Assembly: GCF_025655475.1 (NCBI RefSeq)
Contig: NZ_JAHTIK010000001.1
Coordinates: 7,955,240-8,019,239, forward strand
Direction: 5' to 3'
Source of the DNA: Kitasatospora sp. DSM 101779
Lineage (GTDB): Bacteria; Actinomycetota; Actinomycetes; Streptomycetales; Streptomycetaceae
DNA: 64,000 nucleotides
Positions 16,897 to 24,677 of the stretch are shown piece by piece. How positions within the stretch are numbered: position 1 is the stretch's first letter; the number at the start of each line of letters is the position of its first letter. Below the pieces are notes generated by a model. It was not told where the DNA came from. It saw only the letters and a program-made list of their open reading frames with translations, and ran no database searches. The translations under genes were made by a program, and so were the position numbers.

Positions 16897-18165
16897 ATGG
16901 GGACGAGCGCGTGGCAGCCGGCCGGGTTCCCGGCGCGGCTGGCGGAGCATCAGGACGTGCTCACCGAGGTCGCCCGGGTGTACGGGACGGAGGACGGCGC
17001 GGGGCCGGAGGAGTGGGCGGCGAGGCTGCGGTTCGCGGCCCTGATGCGGGGCGACCGGTCGCTCGCCCGGTGGCTGGACGGCCTCGGCCTCGCGATGCCC
17101 TGGCGGGTGGTGTGGGCGCACTGGCGGCCGATCGAGATGTGGGACACCCGCGGCATCGCGCCCGGCTGGACCGGTCCGGTGGAGCTGCACGGCTTCCGGG
17201 CCGGCGGGAGCGAGGTGTGCCTGCAGTCGCGCTACGACCACACCTACCGGTGGTACGACCTGGAGAGCGGCGCCCCGCTCGGCGGGCCGTCGCCGGACGA
17301 ACCGGCGCACGTGGAGCCGCCGGCCGTGGAGGAGTCGCCGCTGGACGCCGGCGAACCGTTCTACGCGATGGCCGAGATCACCGTCACCCGGGCCGGAGCG
17401 ACCTCCGTCCACGCGATCTACCCGGTGGCCCACGACGAGGAGATCCACGTGCTGCCCGGGGAGCGGGTGCTGCTCGCGGGCTACAGCGGCGCCGCACTGA
17501 TCGACTTCGGCCCCGCAGCCGCAGCCGCAGCCGCAGCCGCAGCCGCGGGCGAGGTCGCGGGCACGGGCACCGGGCAGGACCCGGACGGCGGCTCGCACCA
17601 CCGGGAGACCGCGCCCAACCTGCTGCCCCGGGACGCCTGGTGGGACATCGCACGACTCACGCCGGAGGACGTGCAGCCGTACTACCGGGGCCTGGTCCTC
17701 GCCGACCCCGTGCAGCTCGCCGAGGCGACCGGCGGCGCGGACACGGCGCGGGCACTGGCAACGTTGGGACTGCCCAGGATCTCGGCGCTGGGCTGGCTGG
17801 ACACCGACCGCGCCATGGCGGAACTCGCCGTCACGGACGGCCGCCTGGTGATCGCCCACGTCCACGGCGAGCCGGCCCTCTGGGTCGACCTCCCCACCGG
17901 CCGGGTCCTCGACTCCTCCGGCGACACCGTCAACACCTCGCTCACGGCCTTCGCCGCCTGCCTCGCGATGAGTGACTGGGCGCTCAGCCTGTCGGTGGGC
18001 CGCACCGTCCGGGGCGACGACGAGTTCCGCGAGCACTACGCCTTCCTCGCTTACGTGCGAGCCTCGCTCGCCCGGATCGATCCGGCCGCAGCCGCCGCGG
18101 CGGAGGACGACGAGTGGTGGTGGCGGGGCCAGACGGAGGACCACTGCTACTCGCTGGAGGCCTGA
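16897..18165 (+). CDS. SUKH-4-like protein with N-terminal extension
   Basis: A 422-residue cytoplasmic protein. The C-terminal 170 residues look like a SUKH-4 immunity domain: LGLPRISALGWLDTD, WVDLPTGRVLDSSGD, then NTSLTAFAACLAMSDWAL and a final acidic, Trp-rich segment around DPAAAAAAEDDEWWWRG. SUKH proteins usually protect against polymorphic or contact-delivered toxins. No toxin gene is next to it, so it may be an orphan immunity gene. The N-terminal 270 residues are unfamiliar and include an alanine tract (about 207-219) encoded by hexanucleotide repeats. Start ATG 16897 follows GGGGGAG. Confidence 0.6.
   Translation: MGTSAWQPAGFPARLAEHQDVLTEVARVYGTEDGAGPEEWAARLRFAALMRGDRSLARWLDGLGLAMPWRVVWAHWRPIEMWDTRGIAPGWTGPVELHGFRAGGSEVCLQSRYDHTYRWYDLESGAPLGGPSPDEPAHVEPPAVEESPLDAGEPFYAMAEITVTRAGATSVHAIYPVAHDEEIHVLPGERVLLAGYSGAALIDFGPAAAAAAAAAAAGEVAGTGTGQDPDGGSHHRETAPNLLPRDAWWDIARLTPEDVQPYYRGLVLADPVQLAEATGGADTARALATLGLPRISALGWLDTDRAMAELAVTDGRLVIAHVHGEPALWVDLPTGRVLDSSGDTVNTSLTAFAACLAMSDWALSLSVGRTVRGDDEFREHYAFLAYVRASLARIDPAAAAAAEDDEWWWRGQTEDHCYSLEA
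17515..17544 (+). repeat. GCAGCC hexanucleotide repeat, five copies
   Basis: Five tandem GCAGCC units encode an alanine tract between the two halves of the SUKH-4-like protein. Unit number changes by six bases keep the frame, so the tract could vary in length between strains. Confidence 0.85.
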
Positions 18166-18398
18166 CGCCGCCCCGGCGCGTGCCGAGCGGGACCGGACGC
18201 GGAGCGGTGCTCCCGCACCTGGACGCGGCGTTCCGTGCGATCAGCTGATGAATCGTCCGCCAGGGGGAACGGTTCGCGTGGGAACCAGCCGGTTCGCACG
18301 GTGCCGTTCGATGATGCTGCCGTCACCCGCACGGGTCTGCGGTCCCCAGTCCCGTCCCGCGGCTGCCGCGGCCCGTGCGTACTCGAAGGAGGCATCCC

Positions 18399-19616
18399 TT
18401 GTCCGACCAGGACGAGAAGGCGGAGCAGGGCGTCGGCGCGTTCACCCTCACGGCCCCGCTGGACTCCACCGCCCCCACCCCGCTCCCGTATCCGGTACCC
18501 ACGCCCGACGAGGAGTGGCAGCTGCCGAACGGCTTCGCCCACGTCTTCTACGGCGAGGGCAACCAGGGCATCACCCGCCCCGTGATCATCGCCGACGGCT
18601 TCAACCTCGGCCGCAGCGACCTGAAGTGGCTCTACGCCGGTCTCGACCGCGACCACCCCTTCCTGAGCGAACTCCGCCGGCGCAGGCGGGACGTGGTGCT
18701 CCTCGGCTTCGAGGAGCGCTCCGCCTCGATCCTGGCCAACGCCGAGGCCGCGACAGCCTGCATCATGCGGACCAACGCCCAGCAGCTGGGCTCGGCCGCG
18801 CTGACGGTGGGCGGCTTCAGCATGGGCGGCATCATCACCCGCTACGCCTTGGCGCGGATGGAGATGCAGCGGATGGACCACCGCGCGCGGCTGTACTTCT
18901 CGTACGACAGCCCGCACCGCGGCGGCGTCGTGCCGATCGGACTCCAGGCGTTCTCGCACTTCATCCCCGTACCCAACGACTTCGCGCGGCAGATGGACAG
19001 CCCGGCCGCGCGGCAGATGCTCTGGCGCCACTACGACCCGGCCACCGGGACGATCGGGGTGGCCCCGGAGCGCATCGACTTCCTGAAGCAGTTGGAACGG
19101 GTCGGCGGCTGGCCGCGCATCCCGCGCCTGATCGGCGTCGCCAACGGCCGCGGCGACGGCACGGGCCTGGCCGTCGAGCCCGGCGACATCACCCTCACCG
19201 TCAACCGGATCTACCCCGGCACCACCTTCTACGCCCAGGCGCAGGGCGAGAACATCGTCGTCGCCGAACTCAAGCGCCGCTTCCCCAAGGCCGAGAAGAC
19301 CATCACCACCAGCGGCTTCCCCGAGCTCGACGGCGCCCCCGGCGGCACGCTGCGGTCCTACGGCATCCTCGCCGACATGCTCCGGAAGTTCGGGGCCCAG
19401 GTCGACCTGCGTCACGAGAACGTCTGCTTCGTCCCCTCCGTCAGCGCGGTCTCCATCCGCGACATCGACGACAACAAGGACCTGTACGCCAACATCGACG
19501 CCCTCGACCCGACCGAGAGCGACCTCGACGACTTCCTCTGTTCCAGCACCACCACCGAGCACACCGCCGTCACGAGCGAACTCTGCGAGTGGCTCCTGGA
19601 CCGCCTGCCGGACTGA
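18399..19616 (+). CDS. Alpha/beta hydrolase, lipase-like
   Basis: A 405-residue hydrolase with nucleophile Ser141 in GGFSMGGII, a classic GxSxG elbow, and nearby DSPHRGGVVPIGLQAF, which is typical of lipase or esterase folds acting on acyl chains. No signal peptide is seen. The start TTG 18399 is preferred because AAGGAGG lies at 18386-18392; the ORF could extend upstream but without a better signal. C-terminal residues include FLCSSTTTEHTAVTSELCEW, which may hold the catalytic His. Single gene followed by a strong terminator. Confidence 0.75.
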   Translation: MSDQDEKAEQGVGAFTLTAPLDSTAPTPLPYPVPTPDEEWQLPNGFAHVFYGEGNQGITRPVIIADGFNLGRSDLKWLYAGLDRDHPFLSELRRRRRDVVLLGFEERSASILANAEAATACIMRTNAQQLGSAALTVGGFSMGGIITRYALARMEMQRMDHRARLYFSYDSPHRGGVVPIGLQAFSHFIPVPNDFARQMDSPAARQMLWRHYDPATGTIGVAPERIDFLKQLERVGGWPRIPRLIGVANGRGDGTGLAVEPGDITLTVNRIYPGTTFYAQAQGENIVVAELKRRFPKAEKTITTSGFPELDGAPGGTLRSYGILADMLRKFGAQVDLRHENVCFVPSVSAVSIRDIDDNKDLYANIDALDPTESDLDDFLCSSTTTEHTAVTSELCEWLLDRLPD

Positions 19617-19640
19617 CCCGCCCCACACCTCGGACCGAAA

Positions 19641-19668
19641 GGCGCGCCCGTCCTTGAGCGGGCGCGCC
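19641..19668 (+). terminator. Hairpin after the lipase-like gene
   Basis: GGCGCGCCCG (19641-19650) and CGGGCGCGCC (19659-19668) form a perfect 10-bp stem with an 8-nt loop, 25 bases after the stop. Between here and the tRNA at 20002 I see no gene. Confidence 0.7.
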
Positions 19669-20001
19669 GCCGGCGTTCCCGATCCGGCCGCGCGAAATGC
19701 CGCGGGCGGCCCGTGGCCGGTTCTCGAGAAACCGGCACCGGCGGGACACACAACGGTACCGAGGGCGGGGGGCGGAAAAGCGATTGCCCGCCGTGACGGC
19801 CGTGCGGCAGAGTGGGCACATCGCGCCGCACAGGCCAAGGAAGGAGCGCGAACATGAACGCCGTCGTCCGTGTCCAGTCGTATCAGCGCTCCTCGAGTTC
19901 CCGGACCAGCGGGACGCCCTCGTAGTGCGCTGACCGGCGATGTGCCGGGTCGCCCACGGGGATCGTCCCCCGCCGGGCGGCCCTTTTCCGTGCGCCCGCA
20001 C

Positions 20002-20074
20002 TGCCGGATGGTGCAACTGGCAGCACACCTGACTCTGGATCAGGAGGTTCGAGGTTCGAATCCTCGTCCGGCGG
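20002..20074 (+). tRNA. tRNA-Gln (anticodon CTG)
   Basis: Complete cloverleaf: acceptor TGCCGGA/TCCGGCG, D stem GTGC/GCAC, anticodon stem CCTGA/TCAGG with loop CTCTGGA (anticodon 20035-20037), T stem CGAGG/CCTCG with TTCGAAT. The first acceptor pair is a T-G wobble, usual for tRNA-Gln. CCA is not encoded. Confidence 0.9.
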
Positions 20075-20084
20075 CGCAGCACCG

Positions 20085-20169
20085 GGAGAGTTGGCCGAGT
20101 GGTAAGGCAGCGGCTTGCTAAGCCGTGGTCGGGGTCACACCCGCGCGCGTTCGATCCGCGCACTCTCCG
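20085..20169 (+). tRNA. tRNA-Ser (anticodon GCT)
   Basis: Type II tRNA with acceptor GGAGAGT/ACTCTCC, anticodon stem-loop CGGCT-TGCTAA-GCCG (anticodon 20117-20119), a long variable arm and T loop TTCGATC. It begins 10 bases after the Gln tRNA, so the genes are very likely co-transcribed. Confidence 0.9.
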
Positions 20170-20196
20170 CGTACATGACGGCACTTTCTCCACCAA

Positions 20197-20276
20197 GGGC
20201 GAGCTGGGCAAAGGAGAGCCCAAGGGCCTGTAAAGCCCCCGCTTCGGCTGTGACGGTTCGAATCCGTCCTCGCCCA
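20197..20276 (+). tRNA. tRNA-Tyr (anticodon GTA)
   Basis: Acceptor GGGCGAG/CTCGCCC, D stem GGGC/GCCC, anticodon loop CTGTAAA with GTA at 20230-20232, a variable arm with a GC-TTCG-GC hairpin, T stem GACGG/CCGTC and TTCGAAT. The outermost anticodon-stem pair is A-C, a mismatch. Bacterial Tyr tRNAs carry a long variable arm, consistent with this reading. Confidence 0.8.
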
Positions 20277-20735
20277 CTCCGGATCACGCCGCTGACGGTC
20301 CGTCCCCGCTCCGTGGACGGCAGACGGTGGACCGGCTGTGCCCTGCGTGGTGGTCGGTGCCGTTCACGGGCCGGCAGGCCGGCGCATGCCGAGAACGGTG
20401 TCGGCGGACCTCGACGACCGGGTCGATCCGGATGTCCGCGGCGGTCGGCGGCTCGTGCCCGGGACCCTGCCGGGAAGCCTGCGCCGTCGCGCGCGGCGAA
20501 CGGGCTCGGGCCGGAGACGTCCGCGCCGGCGCCGACTGCGCCGGGAGCCGGGGGAGGCGGTCGGCATCCGCGGGCGACCCCGGTGGCGTCTGATGGAACG
20601 TCAACTCCGGCCCTCACTACCCCAAACGGTTGGCCAAGGGAGGTGGATCCCGCAAATGGGCGGGAACGGGCGGCGGGTGACCACCTCCGTTCACGTTTCA
20701 AGCACAAGCTCTCGCATGAATCAACTCAACAACCA
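20277..20735. other. Intergenic between tRNAs and biosynthetic cluster
   Basis: The first 300 bases are GC-rich without a credible gene on either strand. From about 20590 the composition becomes richer in A/T, with CAAG/TCAA-type words (TTTCAAGCACAAG, TCAACTCAACAACC), the kind of leader often seen ahead of regulated secondary-metabolite operons. Confidence 0.5.
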
Positions 20736-20764
20736 TTGTGGCTACGCATGTTCGAAGGTAGAGT
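20736..20764 (+). promoter_or_regulatory. Predicted promoter of the biosynthetic operon
   Basis: TTGTGG (20736-20741), 17-bp spacer, TAGAGT (20759-20764), 50 bp before the start of the adenylation gene. It is the only good hexamer pair found in the gap and is consistent with one long transcript through the cluster. Confidence 0.5.
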
Positions 20765-20815
20765 CCCGGTTCGCCGAGCGCGAAGCTGCTCGTGAGCATT
20801 CAATTTGGGGCGGGC

Positions 20816-22456
20816 ATGTCAAAGATTCGAGGCGTCAATGGGGTCGCCCTCGACCTGTTTGACGCGTTCACGGAAATCGCGGGGCGATTTCCCGAACGTC
20901 CGGCGATCGTGCACGGCCGCCACGCCGTGAGCTACCGCCGGCTGCAAGAACTGGCGAACGCCCTGGCAGCGCGCCTGGGACCGGAGCCGGGGGTGGTCGC
21001 CGTGGAGGCCACCCACACGCCGGGAACGGTCGTGGCGCTGTTGGGGGTTCTGGCGGCGGGCGGTGCCTACTGCCCCGTCGATCCGGCCTTCCCGATCGAG
21101 CGCCGGCAGGCGATGGCGAACGCGGCGGGATGCCGCACAATGGTGGCACCGGACGGCGGCTCCGCAGCCCGACTCGGCCTGGAATTAGTGGAGTTAGGCC
21201 CACTCGACGACTTCGCGGCGGACCCGCGGAGAAACCCGGGGGCCGACCCGTCGGATTCCCCGGCCGACGGCGATCCGTCCGTGCCGAACGGGCCCGGGGC
21301 GCCGGCCCCGCACGCGGTCCGAGGCGTCCACCGGGCCGACGCACCCGCCTATGTCCTCTTCACCTCGGGGTCCACCGGGCAGCCGAAGCCCGTTGCCACA
21401 CCCCGCCGGGCCGTGTCCGCCACCGTGCACTCACTGCGCGGACTCTTCGGCCTGGCCCCCGAGGACCGGGTCCTGCAGTTCGCCTCGCTGAACTGGGACA
21501 CCAGCCTCGAGGAGATCCTGCCGACGCTCACCACCGGAGCGGCCCTCGTCCTCGACGACGAGGCGCACTCGGGGTCCTTCCCCCGCTTCCTGCGGATGGT
21601 CGAACGCGAGCGGATCACCGTCCTCGACCTGCCCACCGCCTTCTGGCACGAACTCGTGCTGCACCTCGCCGAGGACGGGCTCGCGCTGCCCACCTGCCTG
21701 CGCACCCTCGTCATCGGCGGCGAGGCGGCCGGTCCCGCCCGGCTGGCCGACTGGAGCCGGCTCGACACCGGCCGGATCCGCCTGGTCAACACCTACGGCT
21801 GCACCGAGACGACCATGATCACCCATGCGGTCGACCTGCACGGCCCCGAGGCGCCGGCGGACGGGCCCGTCTGGGACGGCACGGCGCGGGCACCGCTCGG
21901 CCGCCCACTGCCGCATGTCGTACAACTCATCGGGGAGCAGGGAGAACTGCTCATCGGCGGACCCGCGGTCGCGCTCGGCTACGTCGGGCTGCCGGAGGTC
22001 ACCGAGGCCCGGTTCACCGTCATCGACGGCGAACGGTACTTCCGGACGGGTGACCGGGTCGCCGCCTCGGCGGACGGCACGCTCACCCACCACGGGCGGC
22101 TGGACGGCGAGATCAAGGTGCGGGGCATCCGCGTCGACCCCGCCGAGGTGGAGGCGCACATCGCCGGCCACCCCGGCGTGGCCGCCGTCGCGGTGGCCGG
22201 GGCGACCCTCGCAGGTCGCTCGGTGCTGGTCGCCTACGTGGTGCCCCGCGCCGCCGCCGAGGGCCGCACCCTGGACGCCGACGTCCTGTCGTACCTCCGC
22301 GGCAAGGTTCCCGCGCACCTGGTACCCAGCCGGATCACCGTCGTGCCCGCCCTCGTGCACACCGCGAGCGGCAAGGTGGACCGGGCCGCCTCGCACCGGC
22401 GGCACTCCTCGCCCGCGGGCGCGGCGCGCACCACCCCGGTCGCCGCCCGCACCTGA
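20816..22456 (+). CDS. Stand-alone NRPS-type adenylation enzyme
   Basis: A 546-residue adenylation domain that should activate an amino acid as its adenylate and load it on the carrier protein encoded next. Core motifs are intact: LFTSGSTGQPKPV (A3), NTYGCTETT (A5), YFRTGDR (A7), GRLDGEIKVRGIRVDPAEVE (A8) and the catalytic Lys in SGKVDR near the C-terminus. It contains two TTA codons (21185-21187 and 21194-21196, Leu124 and Leu127), which in Streptomyces need the developmentally regulated bldA tRNA. ATG 20816 is preceded by GGGGCGGGC; GTG 20792 is an alternative start. First gene of the putative cluster. Confidence 0.85.
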   Translation: MSKIRGVNGVALDLFDAFTEIAGRFPERPAIVHGRHAVSYRRLQELANALAARLGPEPGVVAVEATHTPGTVVALLGVLAAGGAYCPVDPAFPIERRQAMANAAGCRTMVAPDGGSAARLGLELVELGPLDDFAADPRRNPGADPSDSPADGDPSVPNGPGAPAPHAVRGVHRADAPAYVLFTSGSTGQPKPVATPRRAVSATVHSLRGLFGLAPEDRVLQFASLNWDTSLEEILPTLTTGAALVLDDEAHSGSFPRFLRMVERERITVLDLPTAFWHELVLHLAEDGLALPTCLRTLVIGGEAAGPARLADWSRLDTGRIRLVNTYGCTETTMITHAVDLHGPEAPADGPVWDGTARAPLGRPLPHVVQLIGEQGELLIGGPAVALGYVGLPEVTEARFTVIDGERYFRTGDRVAASADGTLTHHGRLDGEIKVRGIRVDPAEVEAHIAGHPGVAAVAVAGATLAGRSVLVAYVVPRAAAEGRTLDADVLSYLRGKVPAHLVPSRITVVPALVHTASGKVDRAASHRRHSSPAGAARTTPVAART

Positions 22457-22854
22457 CCCGGCACCCGCACACCGGGCCCCACCCGCCGGGCGCCCACCCG
22501 CACCAACCGCACTGCCCGCACCGTCCGGCCCGCACGACACCGCGCACCCGCACGCCATCGCGCACCCGCACGTCGCTGTGCCACCCGCACGCCCTCGCGT
22601 CACCGCGTTACCCGCACGCCATCGCGCCACCGTCTGCCATCGCGCCACCGTCTGTCACCGCGCCACCCGCACCTCACGAAGGCCACCCGCGCAATTGCCG
22701 GCTCCACCGGCACACCACCTGCGCCACCCGCACACGGCACCCCGACGCACCGCACCGCCGCCGTCCGACACCCCGGAACGCGGCACCGACGCACAGCACC
22801 GCCGTGCCCGTAACCCGGCACCGCGGCGCACGACCAGGTCAAAGGAGACCTCCC
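22457..22854 (+). repeat. Degenerate CACCCGCAC-rich repeat block between genes
   Basis: About 400 bp without a gene, dominated by variants of CACCCGCAC, CCATCGCG and GCCACCGTCTG; the unit GCCATCGCGCCACCGTCTG, for example, is repeated almost exactly around 22620-22650. C-rich on the coding strand and nearly free of stable long hairpins. It separates the adenylation gene from the carrier-protein gene, an unusually long gap for this tight cluster. AAAGGAG for the next gene ends it. Confidence 0.7.
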
Positions 22855-23139
22855 ATGAGCGTTGACACCACCGACGCCGCCGGCGCACCCGCCGACCCCG
22901 GCGCCCCGGCCGGTACCGGCAACGGGACCGACGGAGTGGCGGCGATCTTCCGACGCGTGCTGGAGACCTCCGACGTCACGGCCGACTCCGACTTCTTCCA
23001 ACTCGGCGGCGACTCGCTGATCGCCACCCGGGTGCTGAGCGCGATCGCCCGCCACCACGGGGTGGAGCTCTCGTTCGAGGACTTCCTGCTCGCCCCCACC
23101 CCCGCGGGCCTGGCCCGGGCGATCGAGGCCGCCCGATGA
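22855..23139 (+). CDS. Peptidyl/acyl carrier protein
   Basis: A 94-residue free-standing carrier protein. Residues 27-94 are the four-helix thiolation domain, with phosphopantetheine attachment Ser54 in LGGDSLIATRV; the first 25 residues are a flexible Ala/Pro/Gly leader. Placed between the adenylation enzyme and a flavin oxidase, it probably holds the activated amino acid while it is oxidised. ATG 22855 has AAAGGAG upstream, and its stop overlaps the next start (ATGA). No phosphopantetheinyl transferase gene is in the window, so a housekeeping one must modify it. Confidence 0.9.
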   Translation: MSVDTTDAAGAPADPGAPAGTGNGTDGVAAIFRRVLETSDVTADSDFFQLGGDSLIATRVLSAIARHHGVELSFEDFLLAPTPAGLARAIEAAR

Positions 23140-24512
23140 GCGGCACCGACCACCTCGCCGGCGACCACCCGGACCGGTCCGGAGCCCCGCGCACGACCAG
23201 CGCGGTCGTCGTCGGCGCCGGGCTCGCCGGGCTCACCGCCGCGGCCGGACTGACGGCGCACGGCGTCGAGGTCACCGTGCTGGAAGCCCGCGACCGGGTC
23301 GGCGGACGCATGCACGGCCTCCAGGTCGCACCCGGCGGCTGGGTCGACGCCGGCGCCGCCTACCTGGGCGAACGCCACACCGGACTCCTCGCCCTGATGG
23401 CCGACCTGGGCCTCAAGACCACGCCCACGACGATGCTCGGCGCCAGCCGCTTCGCGCTCGGGGCCGAGGACGCCACCCGCGACGGCCGTTTCCCGCCGCT
23501 GAACGCCGTCGCGCTCGGCGACATGTTCGAGCTGCTGGACGAACTCACCGCCTCCGTGCGGCCGGACGCGCCCTGGCTGACCCCGGACGCCGTGCGGCTC
23601 GACACCACGACCGCCGCCGCATGGGCGGACCGGCACCTGACGCACCCGGACGCCCGGCTGTTCTTCCCGCTCTTCCTGGGCGAGATGATGGCCGCCGACC
23701 CGGCCGACGTCTCCGTCCTGCACATGGCGTTCTACCTGCGCTCCGGCGGCGGCATCCGCTACCTCAACGCCTTCGAGGGCGGCGCCCAGCAGGACCGGGT
23801 CGCCGGCGGCGCCCACCTGGTGTGCGAGCGACTGGCCGAACGGCTGGGCCCGCGGGTGCGGCTCGGCGCGCAGGTCACCGCCGTCCACCAGGACGAGGGC
23901 GGGGTCACCGTGCACGCCACCGGCGGTCCGTACCGCGCCGACGTCGCGGTGATCGCCGTGCCGCCGCTGCTGGCGGACGCCGTCGAGTTCCGCCCGGCGC
24001 CGCCCGTGGGCCGCGCCGGCGAGCGGACGGCCCGCGGCTGCGCGGTCAAGGTCAACCTGGTCTACCCTGCGCCGCTCTGGCGGGAGCACGGGCTCTCCGG
24101 CTGGTCGGTGAACGCCGAGGGCCCGCTGCTGTCGACCGTCGACGACTCGCCGGCCGAGGGCGGGGTCGGCGTGCTGACCGGCTTCGTCACCGGCAGCGAA
24201 GCGCACCGCTTCGCCGCGCTCGACCCGGTGCGCCGGCGCTCGGCGGCGGTCGCGCAGGCCGCCCGACTGTTCCCGATGCTCCCGGAACCGATCGGCTTCC
24301 ATGTGACGGACTGGGTGAACGAGCCGTACAGCCGCGGCTGCTACGCGGCCCTGTTCGGACCGGGGGACTGGCTGCGCAACGGGCCGAGCCTGACCGCGCC
24401 GCACGGCCGTGTCCACTGGGCCGGCACCGAGACCAGCACCGAGTTCTTCGGCCTGATGGAGGGCGCCGTCCGATCCGGCCACCGGGTCGTCGCGGAGATC
24501 ACCGCCCGCTAG
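23136..24512 (+). CDS. Flavin-dependent amine oxidase family protein
   Basis: A 458-residue FAD enzyme of the monoamine oxidase group. The N-terminus has the dinucleotide-binding motif VVVGAGLAGLTAAAG and the following VLEARDRVGGRMHG; the C-terminus has the FAD-contact segment VHWAGTETSTEFFGLMEGAV. Such enzymes oxidise a C-N bond of amines or amino acids. Its ATGA overlap with the carrier gene suggests that it works on the carrier-bound substrate, or on a product released from it. No signal peptide or membrane anchor. Confidence 0.85.
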   Translation: MSGTDHLAGDHPDRSGAPRTTSAVVVGAGLAGLTAAAGLTAHGVEVTVLEARDRVGGRMHGLQVAPGGWVDAGAAYLGERHTGLLALMADLGLKTTPTTMLGASRFALGAEDATRDGRFPPLNAVALGDMFELLDELTASVRPDAPWLTPDAVRLDTTTAAAWADRHLTHPDARLFFPLFLGEMMAADPADVSVLHMAFYLRSGGGIRYLNAFEGGAQQDRVAGGAHLVCERLAERLGPRVRLGAQVTAVHQDEGGVTVHATGGPYRADVAVIAVPPLLADAVEFRPAPPVGRAGERTARGCAVKVNLVYPAPLWREHGLSGWSVNAEGPLLSTVDDSPAEGGVGVLTGFVTGSEAHRFAALDPVRRRSAAVAQAARLFPMLPEPIGFHVTDWVNEPYSRGCYAALFGPGDWLRNGPSLTAPHGRVHWAGTETSTEFFGLMEGAVRSGHRVVAEITAR

Positions 24513-24677
24513 GGCTTGTCCGACCCGCAGGCCGCGGCGGCGCCTCCGGACCACTCGCAGACCGGGCGCCACCACCGCCCCCACCCGCGCCGATCGGCCC
24601 ACCTGCACCTCCGTCGGCGCCATCCGTCAACGAATCTGACGAAACGTCAGATCATTCGCCCACTCCAGGAGAGCGAC

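Noticed and set aside
20002..20815. Genomic-island attachment site at tRNA-Tyr
   Set aside because: No second copy of the tRNA 3' end and no integrase were seen in the window.
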